From NCBI GenBank assembly GCA_003527965.1, contig DPVY01000231.1:1-10434 (forward strand): 10,434 nt of DNA, written 5' to 3'. Source of the DNA: Fidelibacterota bacterium. GTDB lineage: Bacteria; Fidelibacterota; UBA2242. Both the position numbers and the translations under genes were made by a program. This document shows, piece by piece, positions 1-6,259 of this stretch (position 1 is its first letter; every line of letters begins with the position of its first letter). Below the pieces are notes generated by a model that saw nothing but the letters and a program-made list of their open reading frames with translations, searched no databases and was not told the DNA's origin.

Positions 1-6
1 TCCCAA

Positions 7-192
7 TTACGTTTTAAAAACTACCGGAATCACGATCCATACACCAATCGCTTTATCGTGCTGTTTTCCCGGAATAAATTCGGTTTTTTCAATAGCAGCC
101 ATCGCCGCATTATCGTATTTATCATAACCGCAGGATCGCTCAACAGACAGTTGCGTGGCCTGGCCTTGCTTATCAATATACACTTTTATGAT
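7..192 (-). pseudogene. Out-of-frame remainder of the second TonB C-terminal domain
   Basis: The 61 codons read from ATC at 190-192 to TAA at 7-9 complete the second TonB domain of the M56 gene, in a different frame. They include VYIDKQGQAT, a DNAAMAAIEKTEF segment and a final GVWIVIPVVFKT. These match segment by segment the first TonB domain of the same protein (FLDENGDVT, DNAAINAVKQTKF, GVYITIPVIFK). Aligning the two copies shows the break is best explained by a duplicated CT dinucleotide (AGAG on the plus strand, 193-196): removing two bases restores DGTA-IIKVYID with the same spacing as EGTVIVQAFLD in copy one. Conservation right up to the stop means the lesion is recent, is a sequencing or assembly error, or is bypassed. 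I see no heptanucleotide slippery site there. Confidence 0.8.
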
Positions 193-293
193 AGAGCCGT
201 ACCGTCAATTTCTTTCTTATCCGGTAGGACAATATTCTTTTGAATTGTCGCAAAGCCGCCAATCGGCTCCGGGGGTGAATCGTACTTGATAAA
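10..293 (-). repeat. Second copy of tandem TonB C-terminal domain (interrupted by frameshift)
   Basis: This is the partner of the copy at 351-644. It opens FIKYDSPPEPIGGFATIQ and continues across the reading-frame break at 193-196 into the VYIDKQGQAT and IPVVFKT segments. The similarity to copy one continues on both sides of the break, which is the main evidence that one continuous domain was encoded. Confidence 0.7.
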
Positions 294-1703
294 TTCGACT
301 CCATCAGCATTTTTCAACGATTGACTGGACTCGCCGGTCTCTTTTTCCTTATTGAGTTTAAATATCACCGGAATGGTAATATAGACGCCTACCGGTTTCT
401 CTTTCTGCATTGCCGGTTTGAATTTGGTTTGCTTGACAGCATTAATGGCGGCATTATCCAGACCTTCCAAACCGGGAGATTTAAGGATGACCGCTTCGGT
501 CACATCACCGTTTTCATCCAAAAACGCCTGAACGATGACAGTACCCTCATTTCCGGCTTCCCGGTCGGCTTTCGGATAGATGACATTTTCCTGAATGGCT
601 TTAAAACCGCCAATTGGTGAGGGTGGTGAATCATAAGGGATGAATTTTACGTTCGAGTTTGATGAAGGCAAATCTGCATTATCTGAAGCTGATACAGGGG
701 TTTCATCGGATTGATTGTTACACGCTGTTAAAATGATGAGGATAGTAAGCATACCAATAGCCGCTTTTTGAAATGGTCCTAACTTCATTTTGATCTCCTT
801 TCCGCGATTTAATAGATATTCAAAACGTTTAATGATGGTCTTTTTAGAGAAGAAAAGCCCGTTGGCGATCAGGGGCAGCCGGCGATTCACGAGAAAACTC
901 TCCAGGTTATCCATGAGCGTGCGACCGTACCTGGCGGGGTTTTCATTCAGGAGGGCAATGGCGCTGTCATCACAGATCTTTTCTCGCTGAAAATTGAGAT
1001 GGTGATTGGCTGTCCAGACCAGCGGATGAAAAAAGTAGAAAACATTCAGAATGTTCTGAATAGTGATGATGACAATATCTTTCCGCTGAATATGCGCCAG
1101 TTCGTGACAGAGCACATGATTCAGCTGCTGTTCATTCCAGTTGAGCGCCGATTGGGGCAGGTAGATAACCGGTTTGCGGAAGCCTTTAGTAAAGGGCGCC
1201 GGGACGTTCGGAGATAAGCGCAATTCGACGGGTTTCCTGATTCCCAGTTGAACTGCGAGTTGTGGCAGCCTGTTCTGATCCGGAAATGGTTTTGAATTCT
1301 TGAGGGATGAAAAGAATAGATGCTCGTTGCGGACATACATTATCAGAAGTGTCGTAATTCCCGCAATCCAGAACAGAAAAAGAATGGATTGAATCGTGAC
1401 GGTTCCAGTCGCACCTGTTTCCGGAGTTGACAGGATTTGGGTTGAATTAGCTACAATGGCATTCAGCGGAATGACCGGAATGACGGAGCGTTGTAAAAAT
1501 GGAAGGCGGATAACCGGCAGGAGGATGGCTTTTAGCAGGAATAGCGACCAGACAGAGTAGAGAAAGACCGCTGATTTTTTGCGGAATAGCGCACTTATTC
1601 CGAAAAGCAATACGAAAAGAACTACCAGGTGTAACGAGTTCAGGGCGATAATGTTGAACCATACGTCACTGATTTGATTGAGTAGTGCGATTATGTCAGT
1701 CAT
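186..1703 (-). CDS. BlaR1-like M56 metallopeptidase with tandem TonB C-terminal domains (frameshifted near the 3' end)
   Basis: Membrane-embedded zinc peptidase of the M56 (BlaR1/MecR1) family, the expected partner of the BlaI-type repressor encoded just upstream. I chose ATG at 1703 because AGGAG at 1711-1715 lies 7 nt before it; a GTG at 1709 lies only 1 nt from that site. From ATG 1703, hydrophobic segments lie near residues 18-38, 45-64, 105-123 and 211-230. The zinc motif HELAH is at 200-204, followed by HPLVW at 226-230 and an EKICDD segment (about 241-246) that supplies the usual downstream acidic ligand. A further membrane segment (about 311-327) precedes two TonB C-terminal-like domains, the first at about 354-451 and the second from about 471. 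No penicillin-binding sensor domain is present, so the signal is probably not a beta-lactam (inference). The frame stops at 186-188, inside the second TonB domain, because of an apparent 2-bp insertion at 193-196. In M56 family regulators the peptidase inactivates its repressor; that role is inferred here from gene order. Confidence 0.9.
   Translation of the reverse strand: MTDIIALLNQISDVWFNIIALNSLHLVVLFVLLFGISALFRKKSAVFLYSVWSLFLLKAILLPVIRLPFLQRSVIPVIPLNAIVANSTQILSTPETGATGTVTIQSILFLFWIAGITTLLIMYVRNEHLFFSSLKNSKPFPDQNRLPQLAVQLGIRKPVELRLSPNVPAPFTKGFRKPVIYLPQSALNWNEQQLNHVLCHELAHIQRKDIVIITIQNILNVFYFFHPLVWTANHHLNFQREKICDDSAIALLNENPARYGRTLMDNLESFLVNRRLPLIANGLFFSKKTIIKRFEYLLNRGKEIKMKLGPFQKAAIGMLTILIILTACNNQSDETPVSASDNADLPSSNSNVKFIPYDSPPSPIGGFKAIQENVIYPKADREAGNEGTVIVQAFLDENGDVTEAVILKSPGLEGLDNAAINAVKQTKFKPAMQKEKPVGVYITIPVIFKLNKEKETGESSQSLKNADGVEFIKYDSPPEPIGGFATIQKNIVLPDKKEIDGTALS
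351..644 (-). repeat. First copy of tandem TonB C-terminal domain
   Basis: This stretch encodes about 98 residues beginning FIPYDSPPSPIGGF and ending IPVIFKLN. The second copy, at about 10-293 (with the frameshift), begins FIKYDSPPEPIGGF and ends IPVVFKT. A charged linker of about 19 residues separates them. The shared opening, xYDSPPxPIGGFxxIQ, shows an internal duplication and not two independent acquisitions. TonB C-terminal-like domains of this kind are normally periplasmic. Confidence 0.75.
786..800 (-). promoter_or_regulatory. Internal ribosome binding site and in-frame ATG for a possible TonB-domain lipoprotein
   Basis: Inside the M56 gene, AAGGAG (complement of 795-800) is followed after 6 nt by an in-frame ATG (complement of 786-788) at codon 306. 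Translation from here would give MKLGPFQKAAIGMLTIL, then IILTAC and NNQSD. That has a short basic start, a hydrophobic core and an LTAC lipobox with Cys at residue 23, the layout of a type II (lipoprotein) signal peptide. The product would be about 200 residues as sequenced, holding the TonB domains without the peptidase. In the full-length protein the same residues would act as the last membrane segment. The site is seen directly; its use is inference. Confidence 0.5.
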
Positions 1704-2079
1704 TTTCACGCTCCTTTTCTTCGATCAGCCTTTTAATTGCCTCCAGGTCCTTTTCATCGAAATCCTGGGTATCGAAAAGAAAAGCTGCCAGTTTTGAAAA
1801 TGAACCGTCGAACGCTCGCTTGACAAAATGGCTGGTTTCCCGCCTGAGTGTGTCGGTTTCTTTTACTCTGGCGGAATAAAAGTTGACCAGTCCGATTTTT
1901 TTCTTGGAGAGATATTTTTTATCAACTAATCGTTCCATATAGGTCTGAATCGTGGTATAGGCTCTCGATTGTGTTGGGGCGAGGGCTTCATGAACCTCTC
2001 GGACAGTCGTTCGCCCGCTTTTCCAGATTTGCTTCATGATTTCCCATTCAAACTTTGTCAATGTTTCAACTTTTGGCAT
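1696..2079 (-). CDS. BlaI/MecI/CopY-family winged-helix repressor
   Basis: A 127-residue DNA-binding repressor, the normal length for this family (about 120-130). The N-terminal winged helix spans about residues 7-72: FEWEIMKQIWKSGRTTVREV gives the first helices, AYTTIQTYMERLVDKKYL (40-57) covers the recognition-helix region, and KKIGLVNFYSARV forms the wing. The rest (about 75-127) is an acidic helical segment of the type that mediates dimerisation. The ATG at 2079 is preceded by GGAG 9 nt upstream. The stop lies inside the start of the M56 gene (ATGACTGA), which implies coupled translation. A perfect palindromic operator covers the promoter just upstream, so self-repression is very likely. 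In BlaI/BlaR systems the M56 partner triggers cleavage of the repressor. Which other genes it controls cannot be read from this window. Confidence 0.93.
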   Translation of the reverse strand: MPKVETLTKFEWEIMKQIWKSGRTTVREVHEALAPTQSRAYTTIQTYMERLVDKKYLSKKKIGLVNFYSARVKETDTLRRETSHFVKRAFDGSFSKLAAFLFDTQDFDEKDLEAIKRLIEEKEREND

Positions 2080-2109
2080 AATATTTCGCTCCGTAATTTA
2101 CCGTTCATC

Positions 2110-2125
2110 TACTACATTTGTAGTA
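2110..2125. promoter_or_regulatory. BlaI/CopY-type palindromic operator
   Basis: TACTACATTTGTAGTA is a perfect inverted repeat with 7-bp arms around TT. It contains the TACA-N2-TGTA core known for BlaI/MecI/CopY repressors. It lies 31 bp upstream of the repressor start and overlaps the -10 box of the operon promoter, so bound repressor would block RNA polymerase. Confidence 0.85.
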
Positions 2126-2150
2126 TAGTTAATATTTTTGCTTTTGTCAA
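2122..2150 (-). promoter_or_regulatory. Sigma70-type promoter of the repressor-M56 operon
   Basis: On the minus strand, TTGACA (complement of 2145-2150) is a perfect -35 box. It is followed by a 17-bp spacer and TATACT (complement of 2122-2127) as the -10 box. Transcription would start near 2115, within the operator, leaving a leader of about 36 nt before the repressor ATG. A promoter this strong with an operator over the -10 is a typical tightly repressed arrangement. Confidence 0.8.
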
Positions 2151-2314
2151 GTGGTTTTTAAATATTTTTTGATGAAACTGACTTTGGAAAGTAACTCGAA
2201 GCAGGGGCAATTCATAAATTGGCGCTACCGTTTTGAAGATTTGAGAGACGGATATTATTCAATCCTGGCGGAGATGGAACTTGTCCCGCAGTTGGCGGGA
2301 AACCTTCGCAAAGA

Positions 2315-3046
2315 TTATTCGAATGATTTGTCAGGTAGAATTATTACTTTTACTTTTTCTTTCAACAGCTTCTGAAATTCTATGGCATCGTCGCCGGTTC
2401 CTTCATATAAACCATAGTGAATCGGAATGGCGATTGATGCGCCGACATCGAGAACTGCGTTTGCGGCTTCCTCGACACTGTTCATTGTATAAGTTTGACC
2501 GAGAGGCACAAAGGCAATATCGCATTGCAGCTTTTTCATTTCCGGGATACGCTCACTATCTCCGACATGGTATATTCTAATTCCGTCTATCGTAATGATA
2601 TAACCAAGCCAATTATTCTTTTTAGGGTGGAAACGGGGTTTCTTAATGTTATATGCCGGAACCGACTCAATTACAAGACCCTTTATTTCCCGTTTTTCCC
2701 GGGGCACCATTAAAACTAAATTTTTTAAGCCCGTTTTTTCAATACTAATTTTACAGGAAGCCGGCGCAATTATTACAGTCTCGCTTGTTGATATTTTCGC
2801 AATGCTGGCGGGGTCAAAATGATCTTTATGGTCATGAGTGATGAGAATAATATCGGCGGAATCTTTTTCCTGGATTCGAAAGGGATCGATGTATATGATT
2901 TTATCAATTGATTTAATTTTGATGGCAGATTGACCATACCAGTTGATATTTTGAATAAATGAATCCGGATCAGAACGGGAGAAATCATCGCCAAAGCAGA
3001 TATTGATTGTGAATAATATTATGAAAATTCTGATTGTTGTCTTCAT
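2315..3046 (-). CDS. Exported metallo-beta-lactamase-fold hydrolase (UPF0173/YtkL-like)
   Basis: A 243-residue metal-dependent hydrolase. The ATG at 3046 is chosen because GGGAGG sits 8 nt upstream and because it starts a clean signal peptide, MKTTIRIFIILFTINICFG, so the mature enzyme is probably periplasmic or secreted. After this come the fold's N-terminal strands (WYGQSAIKI, IIYIDPF) and the metal motif THDHKDHFD (residues 70-78, with H71, H73, D75 and H76). YHVGDSE supplies D163 and IPIHYG supplies H210. The set of motifs fits the small MBL-fold group that includes UPF0173 proteins and resembles the ascorbate-6-phosphate lactonase branch; the substrate is unknown. It stands alone on the minus strand and is divergent from another MBL-fold gene at 3244. 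No gene nearby points to a pathway. Confidence 0.85.
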   Translation of the reverse strand: MKTTIRIFIILFTINICFGDDFSRSDPDSFIQNINWYGQSAIKIKSIDKIIYIDPFRIQEKDSADIILITHDHKDHFDPASIAKISTSETVIIAPASCKISIEKTGLKNLVLMVPREKREIKGLVIESVPAYNIKKPRFHPKKNNWLGYIITIDGIRIYHVGDSERIPEMKKLQCDIAFVPLGQTYTMNSVEEAANAVLDVGASIAIPIHYGLYEGTGDDAIEFQKLLKEKVKVIILPDKSFE

Positions 3047-3071
3047 TATCAAGCCCTCCCAATTTAAAATT

Positions 3072-3100
3072 AATCTACTGGTGATCTTAATAAATATCAA
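3072..3100 (-). promoter_or_regulatory. Candidate promoter of the exported MBL-fold hydrolase
   Basis: On the minus strand, TTGATA (complement of 3095-3100) and TAGATT (complement of 3072-3077) are separated by 17 bp. They match the sigma70 consensus at 5/6 and 4/6 positions and lie about 26 bp upstream of the start codon. In such an A+T-rich intergenic region, a chance match is possible. Confidence 0.35.
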
Positions 3101-3243
3101 GTTATCGCGCTAATTTTTTATTGCAATAAGCCGTTATATACAATAAATTGATAAACAATGGAGTTTGAACATCAGAGCAAGGAATCGTAATATTATTTCC
3201 CTAACTTCCATTTGTAGTTTAGAAACTTCGGCAGGAGTACGAC

Positions 3244-4194
3244 ATGAGAATTAGGTTTTGGGGCGTGAGAGGTTCAATTCCAACCCCTCCGACGAGTGCT
3301 CAGATAAAGAATAAAATTCGTAAAATTGCTCAACGAATAGTTTCAGAAAACATTACCGATCAACATAAGATTAATACACTCATTGATTCAATGTCTCCGG
3401 TTGATGCCGGTTTAATCGGCGGCAACACTTCCTGTATTGAGCTGCGTGCCGATAATAAAATATTAATTTTTGATATGGGCTCCGGACTAAAAAATCTGGG
3501 CAATTTCATAATGAAACATGATCAGAATGCGGACGGACTGGAAATTCATATATTTATAAGTCATACTCATTGGGATCACATGCTTGGATTTCCTTTCTTT
3601 GGACCGGCGTTTTTTCCAAATAATAAAATTTATTTTTATAGCGGTCATCCAAATATTAAAGAACGATTGGAATTACAACAAGACTTTCGATTTTTTCCCG
3701 TTGCATTACACCAAATGCAAGCCCAAAAAGAATTTATCCATTTAAAACACATATCCAGTTTCAAAATTGGAAATTTAACCGTAAAACATCTCCCTCTTTA
3801 TCACCCCGGCGGATCTTTCGGTTACCGTGTTGAGTGTTGTGACAAATCCTTTGTATACGCAACGGATTCGGAATACAAAGACCTTTCCAAAAAGAATACA
3901 CAAGATCATATCGATTTTTTTAAGGACGCCGACCTATTAGTATTTGACGCCCAATATACTTTTGAAGAAGCTATTCACAAAGAGGATTGGGGGCACAGCT
4001 CCGCTCTTGTCGGGATTGATTTCAGCATACAGGCAAATGTTAAACGCCTGGCTCTTTTCCACCATGAACCAGAACGGGATGATTTTGAAATCGATAAAAT
4101 ACTTAAAAAATCTATCGACTACAAAAAAATGAATTATCCGGATGCCGATCTCAAAATATTTCTCGCTACTGAAGATTTAGAATTTCAATTATAA
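3244..4194 (+). CDS. PhnP-like metallo-beta-lactamase-fold phosphodiesterase-type hydrolase
   Basis: A 316-residue cytoplasmic metallohydrolase with no signal peptide. The ATG is preceded by AGGAG with a 6-nt spacer. It opens with MRIRFWGVRGSIPTP, the typical start of COG1235 (PhnP-like) proteins. The metal-binding residues follow in order: GGNTSC (59-64), IFDMGSGL (75-82), SHTHWDH (106-112), YHPGG with H187, TDSE with D208, GHSS with H251 and LFHHEP (271-276). Residues about 20-52 are a lysine-rich helical insertion found in longer members. Known relatives cleave cyclic phosphodiesters (PhnP acts on ribosyl 1,2-cyclic phosphate), but no phosphonate genes are nearby, so the substrate is open. 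It is a single-gene unit, divergent from the exported MBL gene at 2315-3046; the two share only the fold and are not a recent duplication. Confidence 0.87.
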   Translation: MRIRFWGVRGSIPTPPTSAQIKNKIRKIAQRIVSENITDQHKINTLIDSMSPVDAGLIGGNTSCIELRADNKILIFDMGSGLKNLGNFIMKHDQNADGLEIHIFISHTHWDHMLGFPFFGPAFFPNNKIYFYSGHPNIKERLELQQDFRFFPVALHQMQAQKEFIHLKHISSFKIGNLTVKHLPLYHPGGSFGYRVECCDKSFVYATDSEYKDLSKKNTQDHIDFFKDADLLVFDAQYTFEEAIHKEDWGHSSALVGIDFSIQANVKRLALFHHEPERDDFEIDKILKKSIDYKKMNYPDADLKIFLATEDLEFQL

Positions 4195-4554
4195 ATCCCG
4201 ATACAGTCATTTTTTAGACTATATTCCGCTATCAAGGTAAACAGTACTCATAAAAAATAATAAATGATCGTAATTATTCAGCTGCAAAGACGTCAGATTA
4301 ATGTTTTTCTGCAACCGGGATCATTGTTTTCCGCCGTCGAGCCCCGGAGCCAGAATATAACCTGCGCACTTTATATAGCCGAGTAGTTGCAAATTACTTT
4401 GCAAAAGAATAAAATATTTTAAAATTTCCTCTACCACTCATCGTTAAGTTTTATTAACTTTAAAAAGTGAAAATATCCAACTTAAATATGCCATTTAAAT
4501 TAAGTCTCAGGAAGATTTTTAACTATCTAACCAATATTAATAATGAGGTGATGT
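4195..4554. other. Gene-free 360-bp interval upstream of the dehydrogenase
   Basis: No convincing gene. It is A+T-rich except for a more G+C-rich island at about 4300-4375. A perfect 7-bp inverted repeat (AATGATC 4263-4269, GATCATT 4319-4325) encloses about 50 bp. A 40-codon open frame runs from ATG 4264 to TAG 4386 but has no ribosome binding site. TTGCAAA occurs twice as a direct repeat (4387-4393 and 4399-4405), and GTTAA/TTAAC form a small hairpin near 4443-4458. The last part probably holds the promoter and leader of the dehydrogenase. Confidence 0.5.
4387..4415 (+). promoter_or_regulatory. Candidate promoter of the pyrroline-5-carboxylate dehydrogenase gene
   Basis: TTGCAA (4387-4392), a 17-bp spacer and TAAAAT (4410-4415) resemble a sigma70 promoter at 4/6 and 5/6 positions. 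If used, the mRNA leader would be about 130 nt. The A+T-rich background makes the call weak. Confidence 0.3.
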
Positions 4555-6186
4555 ATGTGTAATGCAAAATTTACCTTGCCGGAACCGATTAACGAAGAGA
4601 TTCTTGCTTATCGGCCGGGAAGTCCTGAACGCAAAGAAATTATGGCTATGCTGGATAAAATGTCCGGCGAACAAATTGAAATTCCTCTCATTATTGGCGG
4701 TAAAGAAGTCCGAACCGGTAACACCGCAACATGTGTAATGCCCCATAATCATCAACATGTATTAGCCACTTATCATAAAGCCGGTCCGGCAGAAGTTAAA
4801 ATGGCTGTTCAGGCTTCCCAGGATGCCTGGGAAACCTGGTCCACAATGCCCTGGTGGGAGCGTGCCGGTATCTTTAAAAAAGCCGCTGCTCTTCTCGCCG
4901 GTCCCTGGCGCGCCACTTTGAATGCTGCCACAATGCTCAATCAGAGTAAGAACGTTTTACAAGCGGAAATCGACTCTGCCTGTGAATTAATCGACTTCTG
5001 GAATTTCAATACGAAATATATGGAAAAGATTTATGAGCAACAGCCCTGTTCTCCGAGCGGTCAGTGGAATCGTTTAGAACAGCGTCCATTAGAAGGTTTT
5101 GTTTTCGCAGTTACACCCTTTAATTTCACTTCCATTGCCGGAAATTTACCAACCGCCCCGGCGATCATGGGCAATACCGTTTTATGGAAACCCGCCTCAG
5201 CAGCAGTTTTCTCCGCATACTATCTCATGCGTTTATTGGAAGATGCCGGTCTGCCGGCTGGTGTCATTAACTTTATTCCCGGATCGGGGCGAAATGTTGG
5301 TCCCAATGTGCTCGTAAATCCCAAATTAGCCGGAATCCACTTTACCGGAAGTACAGCAGTTTTTCAGAGTATGTGGAAAATAGTCGGGGAAAATATCGCA
5401 TCCTATAATACCTATCCTCGTATTGTTGGTGAAACCGGCGGAAAGGATTTCATTTTTGCCCATAAGAGTAGCAATGTTGACGAACTAAATACCGCTATAG
5501 TACGCGGCGCCTTCGAATACCAGGGGCAAAAATGTTCCGCTGCATCCCGGGCTTATATTCCAAAATCAATCTGGCCGGAATTAAAAACAAAATTAGTTAA
5601 TACTGTAAATTCTATTAAAACAGGCGACGTCAGAGATTTTACAAACTTCTTCAATGCGGTTATTGACAAAAGCGCTTTCACAAATATAACGGCTTATATT
5701 GATTATGTCCTCGAATCTAAAGACGCTGAAATTCTTATTGGTGGTTCTTACGATGATACAGTCGGTTATTTTATCGCTCCTACCATCATCGTAACCACAG
5801 ATCCTCATTTCAAAACCATGCAAGAAGAGATTTTTGGTCCGGTTATAACACTCTATATCTATGCTGATGAAAAATTTGAAGAGACCTTAGATATCTGCGA
5901 CAAAACTTCGCCCTATGCATTGACCGGAGCAATATTTGCCAAAGATCGCAATGCCGTGGCTATTGCTTCGAAAAAATTGCTGCATGCCGCCGGTAATTTC
6001 TATATTAACGATAAACCGACCGGTGCGGTAGTGGGTCAACAACCGTTTGGCGGAGGACGCGCATCGGGTACAAATGATAAAGCCGGCAGTATGATTAACC
6101 TTTTGCGTTGGGTATCACCGCGAACGACCAAAGAGCTGTTAGTACCCCCAAAAGATTATCGCTATCCTTTCATGGATAAGGAGTAA
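4555..6186 (+). CDS. pruA: 1-pyrroline-5-carboxylate dehydrogenase (L-glutamate gamma-semialdehyde dehydrogenase)
   Basis: A 543-residue NAD-dependent aldehyde dehydrogenase that oxidises glutamate gamma-semialdehyde (from pyrroline-5-carboxylate) to glutamate, the second step of proline breakdown. GAGGTG lies 5 nt before the ATG at 4555; the ATG at 4551 hits a stop after three codons. The ALDH landmarks are in order: TPFNFTSIAGNLP (187-199) and LWKPA (210-214) for cofactor binding, FTGST (263-267), VGETGGKD with general base Glu293, GQKCSAASR with nucleophile Cys327, EEIFGPV (424-430) and PFGGGRASGTND (497-508). The long N-terminus, PHNH (63-66) and the C-terminal PPKDYRYPFM are typical of the monofunctional ALDH4/PutA-type (TIGR01236) group, not of general aldehyde dehydrogenases. 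It is monocistronic here: no proline dehydrogenase is adjacent, and a strong terminator follows. Confidence 0.95.
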   Translation: MCNAKFTLPEPINEEILAYRPGSPERKEIMAMLDKMSGEQIEIPLIIGGKEVRTGNTATCVMPHNHQHVLATYHKAGPAEVKMAVQASQDAWETWSTMPWWERAGIFKKAAALLAGPWRATLNAATMLNQSKNVLQAEIDSACELIDFWNFNTKYMEKIYEQQPCSPSGQWNRLEQRPLEGFVFAVTPFNFTSIAGNLPTAPAIMGNTVLWKPASAAVFSAYYLMRLLEDAGLPAGVINFIPGSGRNVGPNVLVNPKLAGIHFTGSTAVFQSMWKIVGENIASYNTYPRIVGETGGKDFIFAHKSSNVDELNTAIVRGAFEYQGQKCSAASRAYIPKSIWPELKTKLVNTVNSIKTGDVRDFTNFFNAVIDKSAFTNITAYIDYVLESKDAEILIGGSYDDTVGYFIAPTIIVTTDPHFKTMQEEIFGPVITLYIYADEKFEETLDICDKTSPYALTGAIFAKDRNAVAIASKKLLHAAGNFYINDKPTGAVVGQQPFGGGRASGTNDKAGSMINLLRWVSPRTTKELLVPPKDYRYPFMDKE

Positions 6187-6202
6187 TAGCATTTCGAAAT
6201 GT

Positions 6203-6235
6203 AAAAAAGCCCCATCGTCAGGTGGGGCTTTTTTT
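6203..6235. terminator. Bidirectional intrinsic terminator between pruA and rplS
   Basis: GCCCCA (6209-6214) pairs with TGGGGC (6223-6228) across an 8-nt loop, flanked by six A on the left and seven T on the right. Read either way, the hairpin is followed by a U-tract, so it can end both pruA (plus strand) and the ffh-rplS operon (minus strand), which converge here. Confidence 0.92.
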
Positions 6236-6259
6236 ATTATAAAATCAGGAGTGATGAAA

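Noticed and set aside
321..1336. Several long open frames antisense to, or in other frames of, the M56 gene.
   Set aside because: They lack ribosome binding sites and recognisable motifs; the minus-strand M56 frame has catalytic motifs and an operon context that explain the region.
2284..2300. G+C-rich hairpin TCCCGC-agttg-GCGGGA just after the exported MBL gene.
   Set aside because: No T-tract follows on either strand, so it does not qualify as an intrinsic terminator.
2163..2375. A plus-strand open frame beginning MKLTLESNSKQGQF with protein-like composition (YRFEDLRDGYYSILAEMEL), between the repressor promoter and the exported MBL gene.
   Set aside because: There is no ribosome binding site, and its last third is antisense to the end of the MBL gene. 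It could be a relic, but there is not enough to call it a gene.
3209..3218. CATTTGTAGT upstream of the PhnP-like gene, identical to ten bases of the BlaI operator.
   Set aside because: The left arm of the palindrome is absent (ACTTC in place of TACTA), so this is at best a half-site and probably chance.
6190..6201. CATTTCGAAATG, a perfect 12-bp palindrome between the pruA stop and the terminator.
   Set aside because: With no loop and no known factor it may be coincidence; it sits in a 3' untranslated region where an operator is not expected.
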